13,003 nt of DNA, taken from positions 1 to 13,003 of the forward strand of contig CAAECI010000035.1 in assembly GCA_900754255.1 (NCBI GenBank). The letters run 5' to 3'. Shown in pieces: positions 1 through 7,382 of this stretch (its first letter is position 1; each line of letters starts with the position of its first letter). Below the pieces are notes generated by a model that was not told where the DNA came from, made no database searches, and saw nothing but the letters and a program-made list of their open reading frames with translations. The translations under genes and the position numbers were made by a program. Origin of the DNA: an uncultured Succinivibrio sp. (GTDB lineage Bacteria > Pseudomonadota > Gammaproteobacteria > Enterobacterales > Succinivibrionaceae).

Positions 1-411
1 AATGCAGCTGCCGCTAAGACGGATCCTGCTACCGATGAAAACGGATCCATCAAGCTTGATCCCAAGGATTTACAGCAAGGAAATGTCAGGGCTTTGGATG
101 GGAACTGGAATACCTCCTCAGGCCTTGTGGATTCCAAAACCGGTAAGAGCGTATCGGTTGCCTATAAATTCAAAAACGGATCGGGACAGGCTGAGATCAC
201 TCGTTCGGACGGGGTAAAGTGCAGTACGGCAACAAGCGGCAGTGCAGGGGGCAATACCCTTTCAATTTCAGGGGGGCTTGCTGCATGCTCAGACGGCGGA
301 AGCGTGAGACTTCCTGAGGTGAAATGCAGTCCCGGCAAGGACGGTAAGACCGAATGCGTGGGGGTATACAATCAAAATCAGGAAAAAGTCCCTATGGATC
401 TGTATCGTTGA
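1..411 (+). CDS. 3' end of a secreted or periplasmic protein of unknown function (5' truncated by window edge)
   Basis: Frame 1 is open from the first base to a TGA at 409-411, giving 136 residues of a longer protein. A TTG at 94 lies in frame but has no ribosome binding site, and the frame continues upstream of it, so I treat the gene as entering from the left. The visible part has a polar linker (roughly residues 1-32) and then a compact beta-rich domain beginning LDGNWNT. That domain carries four cysteines, in the segments VKCST, LAACSD, VKCSPG and TECVG, which could form two disulfides in the periplasm. From memory the domain resembles the C-terminal part of proteins annotated as SrfA-like virulence factors, but I cannot verify this and assign no name. 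The gene lies 48 bp before two lipoprotein genes on the same strand, so a common envelope function is likely. Confidence 0.75.
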   Translation, partial: NAAAAKTDPATDENGSIKLDPKDLQQGNVRALDGNWNTSSGLVDSKTGKSVSVAYKFKNGSGQAEITRSDGVKCSTATSGSAGGNTLSISGGLAACSDGGSVRLPEVKCSPGKDGKTECVGVYNQNQEKVPMDLYR

Positions 412-424
412 TTTAAAAAATATG

Positions 425-440
425 AAAAGCGGGAGCTTTT
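425..440 (+). repeat. Small hairpin between the first gene and the first lipoprotein gene
   Basis: A perfect 6-bp stem (AAAAGC / GCTTTT) has a 4-nt GGGA loop and ends 6 nt before the Shine-Dalgarno of the next gene. The 3' arm ends in four T but no longer T-run follows. It could be a weak terminator or an mRNA-processing hairpin; chance is also possible at this size. Confidence 0.3.
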
Positions 441-459
441 ACATTTGGAGTTAGTGAGA

Positions 460-1278
460 ATGAAAAAATTGCAAGAAAAAGGATCGGCAAAGCCCATCAA
501 AGCCTTGGGCTCATCCTTATCCAAAATAGCGGTATTGTCATTATTTTCTCTGGCGGCAATTTCGATGAACGGATGCCTGTCGACCTCGCAGAGCACGGGG
601 ACGCAAGCTCAGGATAATACGGTGCTAAGCGATCCCAATGTAGATCCGGCCTTAAAGCATGAGGAGGCCAGCTTCTTTTCCAAATCCGGAGCCGTAGCCT
701 GTGGCACGGGCGCTGCCATCGGAGCTTTGGCCTGTCTTTTGATCTCCGATAGTAATACCCGCGCCGCCTGCATTGCAGCGGGGGCTGCCGCCGGATGCGC
801 CTTGGGAATGGGAACCAATTATCTGCTTGATACGGTGCGTGCTGATTATGCAACTACCGAGGAGCAGCTGGATGCAACGGCCGAGCAGGTAAAAAAAGAT
901 CTTGCTACCACGCGTAATTTAAGAGAGAACGCGTCAGAGGTATTGGCAAATGATAAGGCCGAAATCGAGAAACTGCAGCGCGAATATAAACGCGGTGTTG
1001 CAACCAAGAGCGATCTGGAAAAGAAGAACACCGAGCTTACTGCCAACATCAAATATCTTGAAAAACAAAAGGACGAAGCCGAAAACCGTCTGTCTCAGGC
1101 TCAGCAGACCCGCGATACGGTTTTAAGGGATGCCGGCGGCAACGATGCCTTGGCAGCGTCTGAAAAGAATAAGCTGCGCGAGCTTGACGATCAAATAGCC
1201 GCACTTAGAAAGGAGATTGATGCGGTCAACGCCAACATTGCCGAATATACGGTACAAAGAGAGTCGCTGAGAGTTTAG
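460..1278 (+). CDS. Putative lipoprotein with glycine/alanine-rich segment and long coiled coil
   Basis: This encodes 272 residues from the ATG at 460, chosen because GGAG at 447-450 sits 9 nt upstream; an in-frame TTG at 445 is less likely. A basic N-terminus and hydrophobic core (about 22-35) lead to a lipobox-like ISMNGC with cysteine 39. The -3 Met and -2 Asn are unusual, so lipidation is probable rather than certain. Residues about 72-86 read FFSKSGAVACGTGAA and are followed to about 118 by a Gly/Ala/Cys-rich stretch resembling a glycine-zipper hairpin that may insert in a membrane. Residues about 130-265 are heptad-rich and strongly charged, a likely coiled coil. The FFSK motif recurs in the next gene. 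Together the parts suggest an envelope-anchored structural or tethering protein, but I recognise no named family and its role is unknown. The next gene starts 8 nt after the stop, indicating an operon. Confidence 0.8.
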   Translation: MKKLQEKGSAKPIKALGSSLSKIAVLSLFSLAAISMNGCLSTSQSTGTQAQDNTVLSDPNVDPALKHEEASFFSKSGAVACGTGAAIGALACLLISDSNTRAACIAAGAAAGCALGMGTNYLLDTVRADYATTEEQLDATAEQVKKDLATTRNLRENASEVLANDKAEIEKLQREYKRGVATKSDLEKKNTELTANIKYLEKQKDEAENRLSQAQQTRDTVLRDAGGNDALAASEKNKLRELDDQIAALRKEIDAVNANIAEYTVQRESLRV

Positions 1279-1286
1279 GAGAAAAT

Positions 1287-1781
1287 ATGCATAAGCAAAG
1301 TAAGATGACGGCATTGATCTTAGGCACAGCCGTATGGTTAACGGCCTGCAGTGCCAGCCCCGAAAGCTGTGATCCCAAATATGATCCGGGCTTTTTTTCA
1401 AAAATTGGGTGCATAGCGTCAGGATCCTATGCCGCGCGCACGGAGCAAAAGAAGAACGATATCAGTGTGTTGCGGGATGAGCTTAAGGCCGTCTCGGATG
1501 AAACCGTGGCTTTGAATGATAAAAATGCCCTCATCAATGAAGATAGGGCGCAAAGCAGACGCAGACTCGACCGCTTGGAGGAGAAAATTGCCGATCTCAA
1601 GGAGCAGAATGCGGCTAAGAGCGTGCAAAATGCCAAGCTGAATGCGGAAATTGATCGGGTTCAATCTCAGATCTCCAAGATGAAGAGTATGCCCGAGAAT
1701 GCGTCCGTGCTTGAAAAGAGACATGAAAAAGCGGTGCTTGAGCAGGAGCTTGATGATTTGCTCAGCGCACAGGCTGAATGA
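1287..1781 (+). CDS. Putative coiled-coil lipoprotein
   Basis: This encodes 164 residues. The start is supported by TAGGAG at 1276-1281, which overlaps the stop of the upstream gene, so the two are probably translationally coupled. A short signal sequence ends in the lipobox LTAC with lipidated cysteine 21; +2 is Ser, compatible with outer-membrane sorting. Residues 36-50 read FFSKIGCIASGSYAA, matching 9 of 15 positions of the corresponding segment in the upstream lipoprotein. There are extra cysteines at 28 and 42. From about residue 52 to the end the protein is a highly charged heptad-rich helix with almost no Pro or Gly, a strong coiled-coil candidate. Unlike its neighbour it lacks the long glycine-zipper-like segment. 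No named family is recognised; a periplasmic scaffold working with the upstream lipoprotein is an inference. Confidence 0.8.
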   Translation: MHKQSKMTALILGTAVWLTACSASPESCDPKYDPGFFSKIGCIASGSYAARTEQKKNDISVLRDELKAVSDETVALNDKNALINEDRAQSRRRLDRLEEKIADLKEQNAAKSVQNAKLNAEIDRVQSQISKMKSMPENASVLEKRHEKAVLEQELDDLLSAQAE

Positions 1782-1815
1782 TGTGACGGGAAATCTAAAC
1801 TGATCTTTGTCTGCT

Positions 1816-1844
1816 TGCGGCGTAAGCATCTCCTATACGCCGCA
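1816..1844 (+). terminator. Hairpin after the lipoprotein operon (possible terminator without T-tract)
   Basis: A perfect 9-bp stem (TGCGGCGTA / TACGCCGCA) with an 11-nt loop lies 35 bp after the last lipoprotein stop codon. No T-run follows on either strand, so intrinsic termination would be poor. Its place at the end of the cluster suggests a 3'-end stabilising or Rho-assisted termination structure. Confidence 0.4.
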
Positions 1845-1953
1845 TAGAATGTCAAAATGATCCCAAGGTACGATATGGTGAAGCCATCCGTGCCTTTTAT
1901 TTTCTAAAGACCGGACGGCGCTGATAGTTAAAGCCTAGGAGAGCAAAATCCAA

Positions 1954-1978
1954 AGCGTATTGCGCAACGCAATACGCT
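1954..1978. repeat. Perfect 11-bp inverted repeat with 3-nt loop
   Basis: AGCGTATTGCG and its exact reverse complement flank a CAA loop. It sits between the lipoprotein cluster and the ytf operon leader, about 280 bp before ytfQ. Neither strand shows a T-tract directly after it, so it is not a textbook terminator. A REP-like element, protein binding site or RNA structure are all possible. Confidence 0.6.
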
Positions 1979-2152
1979 ACCAATCATGCAAACGGTTGTA
2001 TAACATCAAATCTTAAATAGACGCAAAACGGATCCAAGGGCGTTTATATCCGGTTTATTGCCCGAGTTATAAGGAAATTAGAAGAGATTGAAATGTGACA
2101 CAGGGCTTAAATCTCATTACAAACGGTTCAAAAAATCCGCCTTAAATCACAA

Positions 2153-2197
2153 AAACGTTTACGGTTTAATTTTTATTCCTTGTATACAAGCTAAAAT
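2153..2197 (+). promoter_or_regulatory. Probable ytfQ promoter/operator region
   Basis: Two perfect palindromes, AAACGTTT (2153-2160, LacI-family style) and CTTGTATACAAG (2179-2190, similar to TGTATACA sites of GntR-family regulators), lie just upstream of a TAAAAT hexamer at 2192-2197. If TAAAAT is the -10 box, transcription would start near 2204 and both palindromes would lie in the promoter. The -35 region is weak, as is common in activated promoters. The regulator identities are inferred from motif style only. Confidence 0.4.
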
Positions 2198-2259
2198 AAA
2201 ATCAAGCAAAAGGGAGAGATCCCTCAAGGCTGATCTTAATTTAAATGTGAGGAGTCATT

Positions 2260-3249
2260 ATGAAATTAGTCAAAACCTTACTGGCAGCTTCTTTAGGCGC
2301 AGTCATTGCCGCTTCTTCCGTTGGCGCAGTGCAGGCAAAGCAGATCACCATCGGTTTTTCTCAGATCGGTGCTGAATCCGAGTGGCGTACTGCCAATACC
2401 AACGATGTTAAGGCTGCGGCAAAGGCTCACAACATTAATTTGAAGTTCTCCGATGCTCAGCAGAAGCAGGAAAATCAGATTAAGGCCATTCGTACCTTTA
2501 TCGCACAGAAGGTTGATTTGATCGGTTTCGTTCCTATTGTGGCCACCGGCTGGGACAATGTGTTGCGTGAAGCAAAGCGTGCCAAGATCCCCGTGGTGAT
2601 CATGGATCGTGATTTGACTGTTTCTGATCCTTCCTTGTATGTTGCTAAGATCGGTACCGACTCCGTAACTGAAGGTAAGAAGGCCTTCAATTGGATCGAC
2701 GAATACGTAACCAAGAATAATATCAAGCCTCGCAACGGCGGTGACAAGATCAATATCGTAGTGCTTGAGGGTACCGTCGGCGCATCTGCTGCTACCGGCC
2801 GTTCCAAGGGCTTTAACGATGCCCTGGCTGCATCTGCAAACAAGGATAAATATAAGATTTTGGCATCCCAGACCGGTGACTTCACCCGTCAGAAGGGCCA
2901 GGAGGTTATGGAGTCCTTCTTAAAGTCCTATCGTAACGACATCGATGTGCTGTTTGCTCAGAATGACGACATGGCCTTAGGTGCCATTCAGTCCATTGAG
3001 GCTGCCGGCTTGAAGCCTGCCAAGGATATTGTCATCGTATCCTGCGACGCCGTTAAGGGTATCTTCCAGGCCATGATCGACGGTAAGGCCAATGCCACCG
3101 TTGAGTGCAACCCTCTGCAGGGCGACATCTTCTTCACCACCGCCGAAAAGATCTTAAAGGGCGAGAGCGTTCCTAAGAGCGTATTCGTTGAGGAAGGCGT
3201 ATATCCTGCCGAGACCGCAGCCGAGGTATTCCCTACTCGTAAATATTGA
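2260..3249 (+). CDS. ytfQ: Galactofuranose ABC transporter, periplasmic substrate-binding protein YtfQ
   Basis: This 329-residue protein belongs to the ribose/galactose-type periplasmic binding proteins. It captures its sugar, in E. coli YtfQ galactofuranose, and delivers it to the YtfR-YtfT-YjfF membrane complex. A Sec signal peptide ends at about VQA (residue 26); the mature protein starts KQITIGFSQIGAESEWR, close to the E. coli opening GFSQVGSESGWR. Other matching segments are QQKQENQIKA, VATGW, LEGTVGAS, SQTGDFTRQKGQEVMESF and QNDDMALGAIQ, which line the hinge and binding cleft in this family. AGGAG at 2250-2254 supports the ATG. The codon choice is strongly biased (lysine almost always AAG), unlike the transporter genes after it, which fits high expression. 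It lacks the ATPase and permease, encoded directly downstream. The exact substrate in this organism is inferred from homology. Confidence 0.93.
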   Translation: MKLVKTLLAASLGAVIAASSVGAVQAKQITIGFSQIGAESEWRTANTNDVKAAAKAHNINLKFSDAQQKQENQIKAIRTFIAQKVDLIGFVPIVATGWDNVLREAKRAKIPVVIMDRDLTVSDPSLYVAKIGTDSVTEGKKAFNWIDEYVTKNNIKPRNGGDKINIVVLEGTVGASAATGRSKGFNDALAASANKDKYKILASQTGDFTRQKGQEVMESFLKSYRNDIDVLFAQNDDMALGAIQSIEAAGLKPAKDIVIVSCDAVKGIFQAMIDGKANATVECNPLQGDIFFTTAEKILKGESVPKSVFVEEGVYPAETAAEVFPTRKY

Positions 3250-3263
3250 TATTGGGCTTAAAA

Positions 3264-3343
3264 GCAGTTTAATGAGAAAACTGCCGTTGCCCTAGGAAGG
3301 ACGCAGAGCGTCCAGTCAGGGGGATGAGTTTTCATCCCCCTGA
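3264..3343 (+). repeat. Three consecutive hairpins in the ytfQ-ytfR gap
   Basis: Three stem-loops lie in tandem: 3264-3270 with 3278-3284 (7 bp), 3299-3304 with 3308-3313 (GGACGC / GCGTCC, 6 bp), and 3316-3327 with 3332-3343 (perfect 12 bp containing five G-C pairs in a row, GTTT loop). The last is very stable but is followed by ATATTTAATA rather than a T-run. Position after a binding-protein gene suggests transcript stabilisation or partial termination that keeps YtfQ in excess over the membrane proteins, as known for malE-malF. That role is inferred. Confidence 0.7.
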
Positions 3344-3416
3344 ATATTTAATAAATATCATTAAAAATTATAAAGTTAAACGAATTCGGTTTTTACCAGT
3401 TTCTCGGGAGGGCTCG

Positions 3417-4946
3417 ATGGCCTCTGACAATGAACTCATCCTTAGGATGGAACATATAGATATGTTCTTTCCGGGAGTAAGGGCACTTAAGGACGTGTCC
3501 TTCAACCTAAGGCGCGGAGAGATACACTCGCTGATGGGAGAAAACGGCGCCGGAAAATCAACGCTGGTTAAGGTTTTGACCGGCGTATATCAAAAAACCA
3601 ACGGCGACATAATTTACTGCGGTGATCATATAACTCCCAAATCCACGCTTGAAAGTCAGAATATAGGTATTTCAACCGTATATCAGGAAGTGAATCTGTG
3701 CGCCAATCTTTCGGTTGCAGAAAATATTTATATCGGACGTGAGCCGCGTACCCGTTTCGGGACTATTGATTGGGGCACTATGGAGCAGCGCTCGAAAAAG
3801 CTGTTGCAGGAAGCCCTGGGCATCGATATCGACGTTACCAAGCTTTTGAGCTTTTATCCCGTGGCCATGCAGCAGATGATCGCCATTGCGCGTGCCATCG
3901 ATACCCGTTGTAAGATTTTGATTTTGGACGAGCCGACCTCATCCCTATCCGAGCGTGAGACGGAAAAGCTCTTTGAGATCATGCGTAATCTTAAATCCAC
4001 GGGCATATCCATTATTTTTATTTCGCACTTCTTAGAGCAGATTTATACCATCTGTGATCGCATTACCATACTGCGCGACGGCAACTATGTAGGGGAGTAT
4101 GAAATAGATAAGCTTCCGCGCATAGAGCTCATTTCCAAGATGATGGGCAAGGAGATCAAGGAAGGGGATATCGAATCGAATGTCGATAAATCAAAGCCTT
4201 CGGATCAGGTTTTCGTCGAGGCAGATAATGTAACGGTACCGGGTAAGGTGAAGGATCTGTCCCTTAACATAAAGAAGGGCGAGGTAATAGGTCTGGCCGG
4301 ACTTTTGGGCTCGGGACGCACTGAAATTGCCGATACTCTGTTCGGACTTACTCCTAAGACCTCGGGTACCATAAAGGTAGATGATCTGGATATTTCCTTT
4401 ACCTGTCCTATGGATGCCATGAAAAAGCGCATTGCTTTTTGTCCTGAGGATCGAAAGCTCTCGGGTATTTTTGCCGATCTTACCGTGCGTGAAAATATCA
4501 TCATGGCCCTTATGGCCAAGGGCGGAATGTTCCGTCACATGCCTCGCTCCAAGCAAAATGAGCTTGCCGACTACTATATAAAATTGTTGCGCATCAAGGT
4601 CTCCGATCGCGAGCAGCGCATAGGAGATCTGTCAGGCGGCAACCAACAAAAGGTGATCATTGCCAGATGGCTGGCCACGCAACCCTCGCTTTTGATTTTG
4701 GATGAGCCTACCCGCGGTATCGACGTCGGAACGAAATCCGAAATCGAAGCTCTGGCAGTTACGCTTGCTAAGGAAAAGGGAATGAGCGTGATCTTCATTT
4801 CAGGAGAGATGGGAGAGATGGTCAGGACCTGCTCGCGCATCATAGTTATAAGAGATCACGTCAAACTCACCGAGCTTGCAGAGGATGAGATCTCAGAGAC
4901 TCACATCATGCAGGCTATTGCAGGAGATTACCATGGACATGCTTAG
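3417..4946 (+). CDS. ytfR: Galactofuranose ABC transporter, double ATP-binding protein YtfR
   Basis: This encodes 509 residues (E. coli YtfR has 500). I take the ATG at 3417 because GGGAGG lies at 3407-3412 just before it; the longer frame from 3324 would start inside a stable hairpin and adds an unrelated tail. It is the cytoplasmic ATPase driving sugar import. NBD1 has Walker A GENGAGKST (41-49), a Q-loop in VYQEVNL, a degenerate signature PVAMQQ instead of LSGGQ, and Walker B ILILDEPTSSLS. NBD2 has the family's altered Walker A GLLGSGRTE with Arg in place of Lys, a canonical signature LSGGNQQKV and Walker B LLILDEPTRGID. The asymmetric pattern of one degenerate site per half is normal for ribose-type (CUT2) ATPases. 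The gene overlaps ytfT by 14 nt. Confidence 0.94.
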   Translation: MASDNELILRMEHIDMFFPGVRALKDVSFNLRRGEIHSLMGENGAGKSTLVKVLTGVYQKTNGDIIYCGDHITPKSTLESQNIGISTVYQEVNLCANLSVAENIYIGREPRTRFGTIDWGTMEQRSKKLLQEALGIDIDVTKLLSFYPVAMQQMIAIARAIDTRCKILILDEPTSSLSERETEKLFEIMRNLKSTGISIIFISHFLEQIYTICDRITILRDGNYVGEYEIDKLPRIELISKMMGKEIKEGDIESNVDKSKPSDQVFVEADNVTVPGKVKDLSLNIKKGEVIGLAGLLGSGRTEIADTLFGLTPKTSGTIKVDDLDISFTCPMDAMKKRIAFCPEDRKLSGIFADLTVRENIIMALMAKGGMFRHMPRSKQNELADYYIKLLRIKVSDREQRIGDLSGGNQQKVIIARWLATQPSLLILDEPTRGIDVGTKSEIEALAVTLAKEKGMSVIFISGEMGEMVRTCSRIIVIRDHVKLTELAEDEISETHIMQAIAGDYHGHA

Positions 4947-5985
4947 GAAATTCTCCCACAGTTCGCTGGCGCTGCCGTTGGTATGCTTGGGCGCGCTGCT
5001 TTTATTCAATGCCATATTCGTACCGGGCTTCTTTGATATTCAGGTAATGGATAACGGCAATCTGTACGGTCGTCCCATCGATATTCTGCGTCGTTGCTCG
5101 TCGCTCATAATTTTGTCCTTGGGCATGACCTTCGTGATCGCAACGGCCGGTGTGGATATTTCAGTGGGCGCCGTCGTGGCGATTTCGTCGGCTACGGTTT
5201 GTACCTTTTTAGGCGGCGATATTTCAGGAACACCGCATTATCCTTTCGTCGTAGCAATCTTATTTGCTATTTTGGCAGGCGTATTATGCGGCGTCTGGAA
5301 CGGCTTTTTGGTCTCCAAGATCAAGATCCAGGCCATGGTGGCGACGCTGATCCTCTTGCAGGCAGGACGCGGTATCGCTCAGCTTATGACCGACGGTCAG
5401 ATCATTACCGTATATTACAAGCCTTTTGAGTGGATTGGCGGTAATATTCCGGGCTGTCCTATCCCCACCTCCATGCTGATGGCATTTGCCATGGTGTTGC
5501 TTGTGATTTTTATGGATAAGAAAACTTCCATAGGAACCATGATCCAAGCCGTAGGCATCAATCAGAATGCATCGCGCTATGCGGGTATCAATGTTACGTT
5601 GGTGCTCTTTGCGGTGTATGTTTTCTCAGGCTTTTGCGCCGGAACGGCCGGTCTTATCGAATCCTCATTAATTCGTGCCGCCGATGCCAACAACGCCGGT
5701 CTTAATATGGAAATGGACGCCATCTGCTCGGTGGTTTTGGGAGGTACGCTCATGATCGGCGGCAGATACTACATAGGCGGTACCATCATCGGAGCCATCA
5801 CCATTCAGACCTTGACCACCACAATGTATGCAGTCGGAGTTCCCTCGGAATGTCTGCCTGCCGTTAAGGCCGTGGTGATCATCGCCATCATCGTGCTCCA
5901 GTCGCAGAAATTTAAGGCTATGTTTCAAAATTACCGTTTAAAGAAACTTGATAAAGCCCAAGAAAAGGAGGCGGCAAATGCGTAA
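4933..5985 (+). CDS. ytfT: Galactofuranose ABC transporter permease YtfT
   Basis: This 350-residue inner-membrane permease is of the RbsC/AraH (CUT2) family. The start at 4933 is supported by AGGAG at 4922-4926 with 6-nt spacing; the frame is open further upstream but only as an overlap with ytfR. There are about eight to ten hydrophobic segments. The hallmark TAGVDISVGAVVAISSATV (about residues 70-88) corresponds to the family motif GGIDLSVGS, and the segment EMDAICSVVLGGTLMIGGR matches the conserved cytoplasmic loop near the C-terminal half that contacts the ATPase. It probably pairs with YjfF as a heterodimer to form the channel. The 14-nt overlap with ytfR and 8-nt overlap with yjfF point to translational coupling. 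Confidence 0.92.
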   Translation: MDMLRKFSHSSLALPLVCLGALLLFNAIFVPGFFDIQVMDNGNLYGRPIDILRRCSSLIILSLGMTFVIATAGVDISVGAVVAISSATVCTFLGGDISGTPHYPFVVAILFAILAGVLCGVWNGFLVSKIKIQAMVATLILLQAGRGIAQLMTDGQIITVYYKPFEWIGGNIPGCPIPTSMLMAFAMVLLVIFMDKKTSIGTMIQAVGINQNASRYAGINVTLVLFAVYVFSGFCAGTAGLIESSLIRAADANNAGLNMEMDAICSVVLGGTLMIGGRYYIGGTIIGAITIQTLTTTMYAVGVPSECLPAVKAVVIIAIIVLQSQKFKAMFQNYRLKKLDKAQEKEAANA

Positions 5986-7000
5986 GTTCTTCAGTAACGC
6001 GGTTGCGTCGCAGTTTTTCTCTTTTTACGTAACCCTGATCCTGTTTTTGGTGCTTTTCGGAGCAGGTTCGCTGTTATACCCGGGATTCTTCAGTCTGCAG
6101 GTGTTTTTAAACCTGTTTATCGATAATGCCCCGGTGATCATCATCTGCGTGGGTATTACCTTCACGATCATCTCCGGCTTCGGCGGTATCGATCTTTCGG
6201 TAGGAGCGGTTGTGGCGCTTTGCTGCATGACGCTGGCCGTTTTGATGCGTGACACGTCGCTAAGTCCGTTTGTATGCATGGGGATCGTGTTGGTAATAGG
6301 CTTGGTCGTCGGCGCACTGAACGGCTTTCTGATCACCTTCTTCAGACTTCAGCCCTTTATCGTAACCTTAGGCACAATGTTTTTGTGCCGCGGTCTCACC
6401 GCCATTTTGTCACGCGATTCGGTGCCCATTGACAATGAGCTGTACGGAGAACTGGCATTTTGGTCTCTGCCCATAGGCGATTGTTTCCTCTCCCTAGGAG
6501 CGATCGTTGCCTTAGCCGTAGTCGTGATTGCAACCTTTGTACTGAAATTCACCTCCTTCGGTCGCGGAGTATATGCTGCAGGCGGTAACGAGCAGTCAGC
6601 CCGTCTCATGGGACTTAAGGTCGATAATATTCGCATTAAGGTGTACATGATTTCAGGCTTTTGCTCGGCATTGGGCGGTATTGCTTATTCCATGATCATG
6701 CTCTCGGGCTACACTCAGCATGCCCTGGGTATGGAAATGGATGCGATCGCCTCGTCGGTAATAGGCGGCACACAGCTTATGGGCGGCGTTGCATTTATTC
6801 CGGGTTGCCTGGTGGGTGTAATGATCCAGGGTACCATTTTGACCATTATTTCCTTCCAGGGTACCTTATCGGCCTGGTGGACCAAGATTGTGGTAGGTAT
6901 TCTGCTGTGCGGATTTATTATGATGCAGGCTCTGGTCAATGAGCATAAGAATAAGCTTATGAGATTGTCGGCAGAGGGAAGCGGCAAAAAGAAACAGTGA
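5978..7000 (+). CDS. yjfF: Galactofuranose ABC transporter permease YjfF
   Basis: This 340-residue second permease is homologous to YtfT (E. coli YjfF has 331 residues). A strong AAGGAGG at 5965-5971 lies 6 nt before the ATG at 5978, whose ATGCGTAA overlaps the end of ytfT, so I reject the 10-residue longer start at 5948. It has multiple membrane segments and the family motifs SGFGGIDLSVGAVVALCC (about 65-82) and EMDAIASSVIGGTQLMGG in the C-terminal half. Gene order ytfQ-ytfR-ytfT-yjfF is the same as in E. coli, which strengthens the assignment. As the last gene it is followed by an intrinsic terminator 20 bp later. Confidence 0.92.
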   Translation: MRKFFSNAVASQFFSFYVTLILFLVLFGAGSLLYPGFFSLQVFLNLFIDNAPVIIICVGITFTIISGFGGIDLSVGAVVALCCMTLAVLMRDTSLSPFVCMGIVLVIGLVVGALNGFLITFFRLQPFIVTLGTMFLCRGLTAILSRDSVPIDNELYGELAFWSLPIGDCFLSLGAIVALAVVVIATFVLKFTSFGRGVYAAGGNEQSARLMGLKVDNIRIKVYMISGFCSALGGIAYSMIMLSGYTQHALGMEMDAIASSVIGGTQLMGGVAFIPGCLVGVMIQGTILTIISFQGTLSAWWTKIVVGILLCGFIMMQALVNEHKNKLMRLSAEGSGKKKQ

Positions 7001-7022
7001 AAATTTGAATTCTAAAAATATA

Positions 7023-7053
7023 GGTCCATACCTTACGGTGTGGGCCTTTTTTT
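7023..7053 (+). terminator. Rho-independent terminator of the ytf operon
   Basis: A 10-bp stem (GGTCCATACC with GGTGTGGGCC, two G-U pairs) with a TTAC loop is followed by seven T at 7047-7053. It lies 22 bp after the yjfF stop codon. Confidence 0.9.
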
Positions 7054-7341
7054 ATAAAAATCGAGAGTTTCGAGAGGAAGCAAAATTACGATAAATTTGG
7101 CAAAATGGCATAGTAATGCATTTGCAAATTATTAACAGTTTCCTAAAAAAATTTAAGGACGATTCATTATGCATATATTTGCGTAAAGTTTTATAAACCG
7201 TGCACGTACATTAGGGAAAACAAAAAATATCTAAAATACCGGATGTAATATCCAAAATAATAATAACTTTTTGAAAGCCGCAAGTTGCAATTTTTGTTTT
7301 TAATCAAATAAATTCAAATAATTAGTTAATTACTTAAATAT

Positions 7342-7363
7342 AAATGTGCACTTGATCATAATT
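7342..7363 (+). promoter_or_regulatory. CRP-like activator site upstream of tctC
   Basis: The core TGTGC-N6-TCATA (7345-7360) matches 8 of 10 positions of the CRP consensus TGTGA-N6-TCACA, and the outer AAA and ATT flanks also match. Its centre is at 7352.5. Together with the -10 box at 7383-7388 (start near 7394) this places the site at about -41.5, the class II activator position. Confidence 0.6.
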
Positions 7364-7382
7364 TTTAAAAGATAGTGACAAA

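Larger units (their letters stand above)
1782..2259. other. Non-coding leader upstream of ytfQ
   Basis: This stretch of about 480 bp has no convincing gene. It holds two hairpins (1816-1844 and 1954-1978), two CAAACGGTT words (1989-1997 and 2120-2128), a CRP-like half site AAATGTGA (2091-2098), AAACGTTT (2153-2160), the palindrome CTTGTATACAAG (2179-2190), and TAAAAT (2192-2197), which could be the -10 box of the ytf promoter although no good -35 box precedes it. An in-frame ATG at 2088 opens a 95-codon frame that runs into ytfQ in another frame; it has no ribosome binding site and I do not consider it a gene. Confidence 0.6.

Noticed and set aside
497..853. 118-codon frame opposite the first lipoprotein gene
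   Set aside because: Arg/Pro/His-rich antisense product without a start signal, typical of a shadow frame.
2091..2112. Full CRP site upstream of ytfQ
   Set aside because: The left half AAATGTGA is perfect but the right half matches poorly (2 of 5 core bases) and spacing to the possible -10 box at 2192 is not a standard one; kept only as a half site.
2088..2375. 95-codon frame overlapping the start of ytfQ
   Set aside because: No ribosome binding site, runs out of frame through the ytfQ signal peptide, and has low-quality composition; a shadow frame.
3324..3416. Longer N-terminus for ytfR starting at 3324
   Set aside because: That ATG lies inside the perfect 12-bp hairpin, has no ribosome binding site, and the extra 31 residues are not part of the family. 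The ATG at 3417 has GGGAGG just upstream.
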